From NCBI GenBank assembly GCA_021186555.1, contig JAJKFL010000004.1, positions 40,344,351 through 40,408,350 of the forward strand: a DNA stretch of 64,000 bases. Direction: 5' to 3'. Numbering within the stretch: the stretch's first letter is position 1; each line of letters starts with the position of its first letter. This stretch comes from Reticulitermes speratus (Eukaryota > Arthropoda > Insecta > Blattodea > Rhinotermitidae). Both the position numbers and the translations under genes were made by a program. The notes beneath the pieces were generated by a model. That model ran no database searches. It was not told the DNA's origin and saw only the letters and a program-made list of their open reading frames with translations. This document shows positions 52,947-63,250 of this stretch, piece by piece.

Positions 52947-54335
52947 AAGTAACATACAGACTGGTGTAAACTGAACAACAGAATTTTGGGTTAACAGAAG
53001 TAACATACAGACTGGTGTAAACTGAACAACAGAATTTGGGGTTAACAGAAGTAACATACAGACTGGTGTAAACTGAACAACAGAATTTGGGGTTAACAGA
53101 AGTAACATACAGACTGGTGTAAACTGAACAACAGAATTTTGGGTTCACAGAAGTAACATACAGACTGGTGTAAACTGAACAGCAGATTTTGGGGTTAACA
53201 GAAGTAACATACAGACTGGTGTAAACTGAACAACAGAATTTGGGGTTAACAGAAGTAACATACAGGCTGGTGTAAACTGAACAACAGAATTTTGGGTTCA
53301 CAGAAGTAACATACAGACTGGTGTAAACTGAACAGCAGATTTTGGGGTTAACAGAAGTAACATACAGACTGGTGTAAACTGAACAACAGAATTTGGGGTT
53401 AACAGAAGTAACATACAGAGAGGTGTAAACTGAAAAACAGAATTTGGGGTTAACAGAAGTAACATACAGACTGGTGTAAACTGAACAACAGAATTTTGGG
53501 TTAACAGAAGTAACATACAGACTGGTGTAAACTGAAGATCAGAATTTGGGGTTAACAGAAGTAACATACAGACTGGTGTAAACTGAACAGCGGAATTTGG
53601 GGTTAACAGAAGTAACATACAGACTGGTGTAAACTGAACAACAGAATTTGGGGTTAACAGAAGTAACATACAGACTGGTGTAAACTGAACAACAGAATTT
53701 TGGGTTCACAGAAGTAACATACAGACTGGTGTAAACTAAACAGCAGATTTTGGGGTTAACAGAAGTAACATACAGACTGGTGTAAACTGAACAACAGAAT
53801 TTGGGGTTAACAGAAGTAACATACAGAGAGGTGTAAACTGAAAAACAGAATTTGGGGTTAACAGAAGTAACATACAGACTGGTGTAAACTGAACAACAGA
53901 ATTTTGGGTTAACAGAAGTAACATACAGACTGGTGTAAACTGAAGATCAGAATTTGGGGTTAACAGAAGTAACATACAGACTGGTGTAAACTGAACAGCG
54001 GAATTTGGGGTTAACAGAAGTAACATACAGACTGGTGTAAACTGAACAACAGAATTTGGGGTTAACAGAAGTAACATACAGACAGGTGTAAACTGAAAAA
54101 CAGAATTTGGGGTTCACAGAAGTAACATACAGAGTGGTGTAAACTGAACAACAGAATTTGGGGTTAACAAAAGTATCATAGACAGGTGTAAACTGAACAA
54201 CAGAATTTGGGGTTAACAGAAGTAACATACAGACAGGTGTAAACTGAACAACAGAATTTGGGGTTAACAGAAGTAACATACAGACAGGTGTAAACTGAAC
54301 AACAGAATTTGGGGTTCACAGAAGTTTCCAAACGG
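52947..54335. repeat. 51-bp satellite, ~27 copies, with a 408-bp higher-order unit
   Basis: Unit AGAAGTAACATACAGACTGG plus TGTAAACTGAACAACAGAAT plus TTGGGGTTAAC. Rare variants recur exactly 408 bp (8 units) apart: GAGAGG at 53418 and 53826, and GAAGATCAG, AACAGCGGAATT, AACAGCAGATTTT in the same order. So eight consecutive monomers were duplicated as a block. Confidence 0.97.
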
Positions 54336-54544
54336 ATTACCCTTGACATCAGTTGGAGGGGGTTGAGGCACACATGAGGTGACGTCGCCGTCTCGCCCCT
54401 CCCTTATGGCGGCAGACTCCTCCCTGCACAATGTTCCATTATTGACACTTCTTTGGGGACTTCACCGCCACAGATGCAAGCGGGTCAGTTCAGAACGGTG
54501 ACGTCATCACACTCTAAAGTCTGTGAACTTACGAATGTCTGTCT
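54336..54544. other. unassigned spacer
   Basis: Nothing recognised. Confidence 0.4.
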
Positions 54545-54805
54545 TGAATCGTGCAGTCGGTACAGTGACCAGGCTGGCGGCTCGACTATTTGGGGTTCGA
54601 ATCCCGGCAGGAGCAAGATATTTTTCTCGTCTCCGAAACGTCCATACCAGCTCTGGGGCCCACCCAGCCTCATATTCGATGCCTACAGGGGTTATTTCTC
54701 GGGGGTAAAGCGGCCGGGGCGTGAGGCTGTTTACTCACCTTCAGCTAGTGCCGAGGTTAAGAATGAGTGGAGTTAAACATCCACTCCTTGTATATGCTTT
54801 GTTGG
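54545..54805 (+). mobile_element. T1 SINE
   Basis: Box A weakened (TCGTGCAGTCGGTACAGTG), box B GGGGTTCGAATCCCGG intact, CCAGCTCTGGGGCCCACCCA, CGGGGGTAAAGCGGCCGGGG, TAGTGCCGAGGTTAAGAATG. Here the CCCAGCCTCATATTC segment that is amplified at 28242 occurs once. Confidence 0.92.
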
Positions 54806-54859
54806 TTTTTACGCGGACAACTTTAACTTTATAGGTAGAAGTGCGCCTTCGTTGTCAAT

Positions 54860-54929
54860 AGTACAGTAGCTATAGTACAGTAGCTATAGTACAGTAGCTA
54901 TAGTACAGTAGCTATAGTACAGTAGCTAT
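54860..54929. repeat. 14-bp tandem repeat, 5 copies
   Basis: GTACAGTAGCTATA repeated without change. Confidence 0.96.
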
Positions 54930-55524
54930 AGAAGATAAAATTGTAAAGAAGGAATGATATGAAAATTGAGAAATTGAAAGTTCACCCACGTAATTCAGTT
55001 CCATTCACTTCTCATTTATTTGCGCGAAGAATGAACAGCACAGGGTCAATTAAGGGACCGGCAGGGATATACGAGTTCAACACAATTACACAGAAGCAAT
55101 GTTAAACAGACACTTCGGACACTAACTGGACACTAACTGGACACACTAAACACAGTGTATCAACTTGCACTACACGCTTACCGAAGTGCGTGCAGTAATT
55201 CAGTTTACTTCAATTCAGTACCTGAAGATTCAGGCTATCAGTGTTGTTACGCTCAGTAGCAGGGTTAGATACCCGACGTTTCGAAGGAACCAACAAACAA
55301 AAGCCTTAAGTACTCAACATTAACTCTGTGGAAACCTCAGGTCTCGCGTCAGTAAATGCTTGCAGGCTGACAGCACAAAGGTCAATCAAACAGCCAGCAA
55401 AAATGCAATAATAAAAAAAAGACCACAACACAACACAACACAACACAAACAGCAAGATGAGGTTAATTAAGTGCTGACTCATCAGCTTCAAGGAATTCAG
55501 TTTATATCAAATTACTGCTTACAA

Positions 55525-55557
<33 letters not shown>

Positions 55558-55714
55558 TCAAATAATCGGTACACAGCGCTGCAATACTGCGCGCTGCTTT
55601 AACAGCCGTGACTAGGCTCAGTTTAGGTAAGATTAAGGCATCTTTTAATACCTTCAGATGTTCTCTATTACGTCAGCGGTAGGAAAGGGAAAACCGACAG
55701 ACTGACAGAAACGT
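54930..55714. other. unassigned; (CAACA)n at 55430-55450 and (AAT)n at 55527-55556
   Basis: CCCGACGTTTCGAAGGAACC at 55271 is a single TTTCGAA arm. No gene. Confidence 0.4.
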
Positions 55715-55823
55715 CGGCAGGGCTATGGCTCAGGCAGTTGCTAGCCGGCGTCTTGAGTTTGATGCCAGAGTAGACCATTTGGGTTTGTAGTGGAAGAAGT
55801 CGCGCTGGTATTGCTTTTTCTCC
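55715..55823 (+). mobile_element. T4 SINE head driving array 3
   Basis: GGGCTATGGCTCAGGCAGTT (box A region), TTGAGTTTGATGCCAGAG (box B region) and GGGTTTGTAGTGGAAGAAGT precede the first unit. Confidence 0.85.
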
Positions 55824-57917
55824 CAGTACTTCAGTTTCCCCTGTCAGTATCATTCCACCAATGCTCCATACTCATTCATACATCTACCACCAACGATGTA
55901 TAATGTTTCTCTCCCAGTACTTCAGTTTCCCCTGTCAGTAACATTCCACCAATGCTCCATACTCATTCATACAAATACCACCAACGCTGTATAATGTTTC
56001 TCTCCCAGTACTTCAGTTTCCCCTGTCAGTATCATTCCACCAATGCTCCATACTCATTCATACATCTACCACCAACGATGTATAATGTTTCTCTCCCAGT
56101 ACTTCAGTTTCCCCTGTCAGTAACATTCCACCAATGCTCCATACTCATTCATACAAATACCACCAACGCTGTATAATGTTTCTCTCCCAGTACTTCAGTT
56201 TCCCCTGTCAGTATCATTCCACCAATGCTCCATACTCATTCATTCATCTACCACCAACGATGTATAATGTTTCTCTCCCAGTACTTCAGTTTTCCCCTGT
56301 CAGTATCATTCCACCAATGCTCCATACTCATTCATACATCTACCACCAACGATGTATAATGTTTCTCTCCCAGTACTTCAGTTTCCCCTGTCAGTAACAT
56401 TCCACCAATGCTCCATACTCATTCATTCATCTACCACCAACGCTGTATAATGTTTCTCTCCCAGTACTTCAGTTTTCCCCTGTCAGTATCATTCCACCAA
56501 TGCTCCATACTCATTCATACATCTACCACCAACGATGTATAATGTTTCTCTCCCAGTACTTCAGTTTCCCCTGTCAGTAACATTCCACCAATGCTCCATA
56601 CTCATTCATTCATCTACCACCAACGCTGTATAATGTTTCTCTCCCAGTACTTCAGTTTTCCCCTGTCAGTATCATTCCACAAATGCTCCATACTCATTCA
56701 TTCATCTACCACCAACGATGTATAATGTTTCTCTCCCAGTACTTCAGTTTCCCCTGTCAGTAACATTCCACCAATGCTCCATACTCATTCATTCATCTAC
56801 CACCAACGCTGTATAATGTTTGTCTCCCAGTACTTCAGTTTTCCCCTGTCAGTATCATTCCACCAATGCTCCATACTCATTCATCCATCTACCACCAACG
56901 CTGTATAATGTTTCTCTCCCAGTACTTCAGGTTTCCCCTGTCAGTATCATTCCACCAATGCTCCATACTCATTCATCCATCTACCACCAACGCTGTATAA
57001 TGTTTCTCTCCCAGTACTTCAGTTTTCTCCTGTCAGTATCATTCCACCAATGCTCCATACTCATTCATACATCTACCACCACGCTGTATAATGTTTTTCT
57101 CCCAGTACTTCAGTTTTCCCCTGTCAGTATCATTCCACCAATGCTCCATACTCATTCATACATCTACCACCAACGCTGTATAATGTTTCTCTCCCAGTAC
57201 TTCAGTTTCCCCTGTCAGTATCATTCCACCAATGCTCCATACTCATTTATCCATCTACCACCAACGCTGTATAATGTTTCTCTCCCAGTACTTCAGTTTT
57301 CTCCTGTCAGTATCATTCCACCAATGCTCCATACTCATTCATATATCTACCACCACGCTGTATAATGTTTTTCTCCCAGTACTTCAGTTTTCCCCTGTCA
57401 GTATCATTCCACCAATGCTCCATACTCATTCATTCATTCTACCACCAACGCTGTATAATGTTTCTCTCCCAGTACTTCAGTTTCCCCTGTCAGTATCATT
57501 CCACCAATGCTCCATACTCATTCATACATCTACCACCAACGATGTATAATGTTTCTCTCCCAGTACTTCAGTTTCCCCTGTCAGTATCATTCCACCAACT
57601 CTCCATACTCATTCATACATCTACCACCAACGCTGTATAATGTTTCTATCCCAGTTATTCAGTTTTCCCCTGTCAGTATCATTCCACCAATGCTCCATAC
57701 TCATTCATTCATCTACCACCAACGCTGTATAATGTTTCTATCCCAGTTATTCAGTTTTCCCCTGTCAGTATCATTCCACCAATGCTCCATACTCATTCAT
57801 ACATCTACCACCAACGCTGTATAATGTTTCTATCCCAGTTATTCAGTTTTCCCCTGTCAGTATCATTCCACCAATGCTCCATACTCATTCATTCATCTAC
57901 CACCGACGCTGTATAAT
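55824..57917 (+). repeat. 92-bp SINE-derived array 3, ~23 copies
   Basis: In the left half, units with AACGATG plus CAGTAACATTCC alternate with AACGCTG plus CAGTATCATTCC, at about 55893, 56075, 56257, 56532, 56716: a ~183-bp dimer. The right half is dominated by AACGCTG and includes a late TTTCTATCCCAGTTATTCAG subtype. Confidence 0.97.
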
Positions 57918-57950
57918 CGTAGTAACTGAAAACGTCGTTAAATAACACGC
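57918..57950 (+). mobile_element. T4 SINE 3' tail (array 3)
   Basis: CGTAGTAACTGAAAACGTCG then TTAAATAACACG. Together with the head at 55715 this shows a complete SINE with its body amplified ~23-fold. Confidence 0.85.
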
Positions 57951-58254
57951 TTCAGAACTTTGTAAATATTTAGTTCATCCAAAATAACAATACATATTGA
58001 ATGTAATTGTTATATTGTTGTCACTGCTAGACATAACACATGAACAGATTTTCGTACTATATTATGAACTATAGTTATCTACTTCAAACTTAAATTTTAT
58101 TTAAATATTAATATTCACACGTACATTTTCTGCCTCAGTGAAAATACTGCATCTGCATTACAAAGACCAACCAGTCAATGCTGCTGAGGGCAGTAACGCA
58201 CAGCAACACACTGTGTACTAAAAGTGCACAACTGCTGTTCAGCGAGTTTCAGTG
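57951..58254. other. unassigned sequence
   Basis: AT-rich, nothing recognised. Confidence 0.4.
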
Positions 58255-58395
58255 TTCTTCCTCCGGGGCTAAAGCGGCCGGTGCGTGAATTTGACCACTA
58301 ACCTTCATATGATACCGATATGAAGAATGAGTGGAGCTATATCTCTACTCCTCCTATATGACTTCATGGTATGGCCAGGGAGAAATTTACATTTA
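58255..58395 (+). mobile_element. T1 SINE, 3' part only
   Basis: TCCGGGGCTAAAGCGGCCGG, AAGAATGAGTGGAGCTATAT, CTCTACTCCTCC and GACTTCATGG; the head is missing. Confidence 0.85.
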
Positions 58396-58599
58396 TCCTT
58401 AAAGTGATGGTAAATAAAATAACCACTGTTTGAAAGGAGTAGGAGTAACGTTCATACTAATTCAGATTCTAAAAGCACGTAACGGGGCCCTTTATATAGC
58501 AGGGGCTTCACCACAAGACTATGTCAACTGAAAACATAAATTCCTGTTGCAGGGTTTGTTTCAGAGGCGTTGCAGATATAGGGCATGGCGGGGTAAGTT

Positions 58600-58660
58600 T
58601 AGGCGCGCCCCATTTGCCATGTTTATATAAATCCACCACTTCGTGTGTCACAAACAAAAT
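58600..58660 (+). promoter_or_regulatory. candidate core promoter
   Basis: GGCGCGCCCC at about 58602 is GC-box-like, and TATATAA at 58624-58630 could be a TATA box with initiation near 58655. It stands directly upstream of the GC-rich island at 58695-58852. In AT-rich DNA a TATA match alone is weak; the combination with the island is what makes it worth noting. Confidence 0.25.
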
Positions 58661-58694
58661 TTGAGTGTCGTTTTCTCCGTTTCTTTTCCCGCAG

Positions 58695-58852
58695 ATCTGG
58701 CCGCCATTTTGTGTGGGTGATAGTAGCAGCCTTGTGATTCGCCGGCGGGGCGCAGGGTGGCTGAGTCCGCCAGCATCACGGCTCAGTATCTGTGTGATGC
58801 TGGCAGGAGCAGGGAGTGATGCTAGTGTGTGTTGTGTGCTGTGGCTGTGGCG
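58695..58852 (+). other. candidate exon (first or short internal) of a host gene
   Basis: A GC-rich, non-repetitive island. It follows TTTCTCCGTTTCTTTTCCC then GCAG, a good polypyrimidine tract and acceptor, and ends at GGCG|GTAAGC, a strong donor, giving 158 bp. ATC TGG ... TGG CG is open in one frame only; the other two have stops within 45 bases. CpG-rich (CGCCGGCGGGGCGC). GCCGCCATTTTG near its start resembles a YY1/Pleiohomeotic site, usual at transcription starts, so a non-coding first exon beginning near 58655 is as likely as an internal coding exon. The protein read matches no family I recognise. Confidence 0.35.
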
Positions 58853-58959
58853 GTAAGCAAATGTACCATTATATTGGTCTTGTATAACGACGGGTGTTCA
58901 CATGCACGGTACAGTGGTAGGGTATTATTCATGAAGTGAAATGATACCATTACTGACAA

Positions 58960-59185
58960 TTTTATCCCTTTAAAGTATAGCAATAACGATATGTACCACT
59001 TAACATCAGTAAAACTCCGAATTTTTCCCGCGCAGTGTTAGCTATGTGTTTGCTATGATTATCACAATAAATAGCTATATGTACCATACAGAGCATTAGC
59101 AGGTTTGTCTTTGTAATGAATACGCAGTGTGTTTTCTGGGCTGTAGGAACTAAATTTTTATATTGTTTCGAGGACCTTTATGCAC
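58960..59185 (-). mobile_element. diverged single-unit relative of the 114-bp-array element
   Basis: TATCCCTTTAAAG (TIR-like), ACGATATGTACCACTTAACA, CGCGCAGTGTTAGCTATGTG, then GTCTTTGTAATGAATACGCA and GTGTGTTTTCTGGGCTGTAG. Order and spacing match the right arm plus about one unit of elements A-E read in reverse, and its last part matches the 171-bp monomer start. Confidence 0.62.
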
Positions 59186-59329
59186 CATCCACCTTTAGGT
59201 TGCAGGGACTGAATAAAATCATGGTAACAAAGCTCCCGGCAAAATTTTAAAGCCTGAGAACCGAGGGTTGAATGCAGACAGTAACGGCCGGACTGCAGGC
59301 TTATTCAATTTGTGTTTCATTTAAGGGCT
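59186..59329. other. unassigned spacer
   Basis: Nothing recognised. Confidence 0.4.
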
Positions 59330-59510
59330 CAGTTGAATGGCGACGAATGATGCGATGAGCAGGGAATAACTATTTGGAAAGGTTGTGGGGAAGTACACGA
59401 GAAATTTCAGTGACAACAATCTATCGTCGGGCTTAGATATGAACCTTGGATCTCCCGATTACGAAGTATGAGTGGTAATGACTCTGTCACCACTTCCACA
59501 TCGAGTCGTA
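59330..59510 (-). mobile_element. possible tRNA-headed SINE (T6-like)
   Basis: Minus strand GGTGACAGAGTCATTACCAC (box A-like) and GATCCAAGGTTCATATCTAA (box B-like), then a body containing CCCTGCTCATCGCATCATTC. No tail recognised. Confidence 0.45.
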
Positions 59511-59714
59511 AGTTCATACAAAAATCAGGTGTGGTAATTGTCAACATATCATCACATAACTGGACAGTTACTGACACATGCAAAGTTTACTTACGTACAG
59601 GCCAAAGAAAATAAAAAAAACAAGAGTTGTTTCTATATAGGGAAATAAGATATGTGAATTTCATTTTCAAATTCGTGAGTTTGGTTGTCCTGCGTTTCTA
59701 TGACAAATTTTTAT
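59511..59714. other. unassigned sequence
   Basis: Nothing recognised. Confidence 0.4.
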
Positions 59715-59747
59715 ACGCATTATTTAACGACGCTGCCAATTTCGTCG
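59715..59747 (-). mobile_element. T4 SINE 3' tail (array 4)
   Basis: GCATTATTTAACGACGCTGC is the SINE tail in reverse. Confidence 0.82.
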
Positions 59748-60900
59748 GTGGTAGATGAGTATGGAATATTGGTGGAATGATACTGAAAGGGGAAAACTGA
59801 AGTACTGGGAGAAAAACATTATACAGCGTTGGTGGTAGATGGATGAATGAGTATGGAGCATTGGTGGAATGATACTGAAAGGGGAAAACTGAAGTACTGG
59901 GAGAGAAAAATTATACAGCGTTGGTGGTAGATGTATGAATGAGTATGGAGCATTGGTGGAATGATACTGACAGGGGAAACTGAATTACTGGGAGAAACAT
60001 TATACAGCGTTGGTGGTAGATGAATGAATGAGTATGGAGCATTGGTGGAATGATACTGACAGGGGAAAACTGAAGTACTGGGAGAAAAACATTATACAGT
60101 GTTGGTGGTAGATGAATGAATGAGTTTGGAGCATTGGTGGAATTATACTGACAGGGGAAACTGAAGTACTGGGAGAAAAACATTATACAGCGTTGGTGGT
60201 AGATGAATGAATGAGTATGGAGCATTGGTGGAATGATACTGACAGGGGAAAACTGAAGTACTGGGAGAAAAACATTATACAGTGTTGGTGGTAGATGAAT
60301 GAATGAGTTTGGAGCATTGGTGGAATTATACTGACAGGGGAAACTGAAGTACTGGAGAAAAATATTATACAGCGTTGGTGGTAGATGCATGAATGAGTAT
60401 GGAGCATTGGTGGAATGATACTGACAGGGAAAAACTGAAGAACTGGGAGAAAAACATTATACAGCGTTGGTGGTAGATGAATGAATGAGTATGGAGCATT
60501 GGTGGAATGATATTGACAGAGGAAAATTGAAGTATTGGGAGAAAACATTATACAGCGTTGGTGGTAGATGAATGAATGAGTATGGAGCATTGGTGGAATG
60601 ATACTGACAGGGGAAAACTGAAGTACTAGGAGAGAAACATTATACAGCGTTGGTGGTAGATGTTTGAATGATTATGGAGCATTGGTGGAATGATATTGAC
60701 AGGGGAAAACTGAAGTATTGGGAGAAAAACATTATACAGCGTTGGTGGTAGATGGATGAATAAGTATGGAGCATTGGTGGAATGATACTGACAGGGGAAT
60801 CTGAATTACTGGGAGAAATACATTATACAGCGTCGGTGGTAGATGAATGAATGAGTATGGAGCATTGGTGGAATGATACTGACAGGGGAAAACCTAAGCA
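59748..60900 (-). repeat. 92-bp SINE-derived array 4, ~13 copies
   Basis: Units carry frequent single-base losses (GGGAGAAACATT, ACTGGAGAAAAA) and look older than array 3. A two-unit block with AATGAGTTTGGAGC and GAATTATACTG occurs at 60115 and again at 60299, i.e. a ~184-bp block duplication. Confidence 0.96.
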
Positions 60901-61018
60901 CTCGTTGAAAAAACCTGTCCTATTGCTACTTTGTCCACCACAAATCCCACATGGACTGACCTGCCATCGAACGCGGCGAGATACCGGCAACTAACCGCTC
61001 GGCCATGGCTTGACCGGA
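60901..61018 (-). mobile_element. T4 SINE head (array 4)
   Basis: Minus strand CAAGCCATGGCCGAGCGGTT (box A region), CGCGTTCGATGGCAGG (box B region), CATGTGGGATTTGTGGTGGA and AATAGGACAGG. With the tail at 59715 this is a second complete SINE with an amplified body. Confidence 0.87.
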
Positions 61019-61512
61019 TTTAGAATAAAATAATTGAAATATTTTATACTCATTCTTTAAAGCTGTGATGATGGAGGTAATTAATTAATTCAAATCTTCC
61101 CCCCCCCTCCTTAGTATCTAACACAGCATTAGCCTTGAAGCCTTTCCTGACAGAAGTTATTTATGAAGAAAATTTGGCAATGCAAAGAGCAACATCGGTA
61201 TCAATATCATGGTCAATTTGTTTACATTTTCTTTGTCCGGGATTTGGTTTATTGCTTTGTTAACATAATATTTACAATAAATAAATTTTTAAAAAGACGA
61301 ATATATCCTAACGCATTTCCCGCCTCATTAGACGCATTTCTCTCATGAAAATGTCCCCCCAAAATCACCCTACTTCTTAACACTGGAATATCAATTGTTA
61401 AAACAGCAGACTGTTAAATCCGCGAAAATACTTTGCTAATTATAGGGCTTTTAGCCTATTATTAAATAGGTTACAGTAAGACATTAAAGTCTACTGATGT
61501 AATAAAAACTAT
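61019..61512. other. unassigned AT-rich sequence
   Basis: C8 run near 61098; a 61-codon ORF at 61163-61348 has no motif. Confidence 0.35.
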
Positions 61513-61851
61513 ATGGAATGGGAGTTCGAATTGTGTCCAGAATTTGGTGTACCAAGTTTTACTATTGACTCGCTACCCAGCACGTACTACAGCACATACA
61601 CAGTAAACATGGGCACAAAACAATTATTTTATCTCTGCTACGTGCTTGGGCCCCGTAGGGCTATCTACATGGAGATCGCTAAAGTTACAGACGAACTGAC
61701 GTCAACTTGCACACAGTCTGAACAGCGCTGGATTCCGTATATATTGGTAACAGTATCTTACGTGTCCTGTAGGCGTATTCAAGTGTGCTGCAGGAAACAG
61801 GACGGTGACACAGGACTGTTTGGTTTTGTACTGTTGATATACTGGATGTAG
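61513..61851 (+). CDS. uncharacterised 112-codon ORF (doubtful)
   Basis: A complete ATG-to-TAG frame in the only sizeable stretch of this region free of visible repeats, cysteine- and tyrosine-containing with no signal peptide, domain or motif I recognise. No splice or promoter signals were identified, no homologous frame occurs elsewhere in the window, and a frame of this length is expected by chance in 64 kb. Listed only because it is the longest non-repeat ORF starting with ATG. Confidence 0.12.
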   Translation: MEWEFELCPEFGVPSFTIDSLPSTYYSTYTVNMGTKQLFYLCYVLGPRRAIYMEIAKVTDELTSTCTQSEQRWIPYILVTVSYVSCRRIQVCCRKQDGDTGLFGFVLLIYWM

Positions 61852-61925
61852 TGTTATTTAAATGTTATCACATAACAGTCCCTGGAAGCTGAACGCAGAT
61901 AAGTCACTATTGCACTATTGCTTAC

Positions 61926-62000
61926 TGGACGCAACACGCACTACAGTCATGCACGCAACACGCACTACAGTCATGCACGCAATACGCACTACAATCGTGT
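61926..62000. repeat. 24-bp tandem repeat, 3 copies
   Basis: GCAACACGCACTACAGTCAT plus GCAC. Confidence 0.92.
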
Positions 62001-62024
62001 AGAAGTCTTTTTATTTTTCAGTCC

Positions 62025-62245
62025 AGCCTGTCCAAATCCAGACTCAACTTCTGAAACTAACAATTTCTCAGACACTCGGCAGTTTCTTGGACGGTGTATC
62101 GGCCCATCGCAAGGCCTGTACCGCACAGGACACCAGAACGGCACATGTGCATGCACTGAGGGCGATTCGAACCCGTGACCACACAGTTCGATCAGTGGAA
62201 GACTCGACACGTCTGAGAGCGCGCGGTCACTCTGATACATGTGCA
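62025..62245 (-). mobile_element. tRNA-Leu-like-headed SINE (T3), decayed
   Basis: Minus strand GTGACCGCGCGCTCTCAGAC (box A region) and GGTCACGGGTTCGAATCGCC (box B), then GTGCATGCACATGTGCCGTT and CGGTACAGGCCTTGCGATGG. The head matches 6765-6850 in layout. Confidence 0.72.
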
Positions 62246-62350
62246 ATGCAAATTAAGTTCGTGACCAAATTAGACAAGAACCAGGCCTTTAACGGCCTGT
62301 CAGTCCGTTCAGAATCTCTCACTTTAACGTAGAAGAGCGGAGACTTAAGT

Positions 62351-62483
62351 CAGGGGTGCACAAATCCCAGTCGCCATGTCGCTCGGGCGACTAAATTTTG
62401 TAGAGTGGCGCCTAATATTTCTGGGCCCTCAGTGTGGAACTTGCTTCGTCAACCTAGATTTTTGGAAAATTTATGCACCCCTG
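62351..62483. mobile_element. 133-bp hAT-like miniature element
   Basis: CAGGGGTGCACAAAT and AATTTATGCACCCCTG are inverted termini (one mismatch plus spacing). Inside, AGTCGCC and GGCGACT form a second hairpin around ATGTCGCTC. Flanking octamers ACTTAAGT / GCACTAGG are not convincing as a target duplication. Confidence 0.7.
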
Positions 62484-62529
62484 GCACTAGGATGAGGAAA
62501 TGGGGACTGCATACTAAATATTGGCGGTG

Positions 62530-62700
62530 AAACCTCTTGTAAAGTGTCCACTTGAAAGATCAAGAAGGAGATGGGATGATGCGAGGTAAATGGAATTGAC
62601 TTAGGACATTGTAGTTACTGAAGGGTTCTGCTTACCTAATTATGAATGTGTCTTGATATCATCTTTTGCTTGGTTGGGGGGTTGAAACCCTCTGTATCTG
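62530..62700 (+). mobile_element. LINE C-terminal fragment, decayed
   Basis: VKCPLERSRRRWDDAR parallels [15 protein letters not shown] of the 26583 LINE; GIDLGHCS follows in place of MDL. Short and shifted. Confidence 0.55.
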
Positions 62701-62757
62701 ATTACGACTACGCTCCAACGAAAGCCTCCTTAACCCTTCGGAGCCTGTAGCTCAACT

Positions 62758-63250
62758 TAATATCATCATCATCATCATCATGAACGTACACAAATGTAAG
62801 ACACTTAGGTCCTGTCCTGTGAAAACTCAATCTTGAAGATGCTGTTCTCTCCATCTTGTTTCTGGTCGACCTATGTCGCGTTTGCCATTTAATTTGTATT
62901 CCAGTGCTATCCTGGGTATTCGTGAATGTTCCTTCCTTTTAACATGTAGCCAATCCTTTGGTAGCTCTGAATTCCATCTACTGTGTGTTCTACTTTTAGT
63001 TTTGCTCGAATTATTGTGTTACTTTGGTGGTCTAACTGTCAGTCCTAAAAGTGATCTGTCTGTAATTGTTGACATTCTTTTTTATTCAAAACCCAAATTT
63101 CACTGCCATATTTCAATGCTGCTTTGGATGTAATATTGTAAAGTCATAATTTGGGGCTTTGGAGCATATTGTACCAACATGTCTTTTGATAGTGCCATTT
63201 ATTTTATTACACCGTGTACTTTTGTTGTAACATCTGTTGTAAGTTCGACA
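62758..63250 (-). mobile_element. LINE reverse transcriptase C-terminal fragment with (GAT)n tail
   Basis: Minus strand: RIGYMLKGRNIHEYPG, then (after decay) R-x-VGRPETRWREQ-like and a basic end, with (GAT)n at 62762-62782 as tail. This is a different LINE family from the (TTAG)n one. Several stops; non-functional. Confidence 0.62.

Noticed and set aside
54453..54776. 107-codon ORF
   Set aside because: Covers a T1 SINE including its tRNA-like head; not a protein gene.
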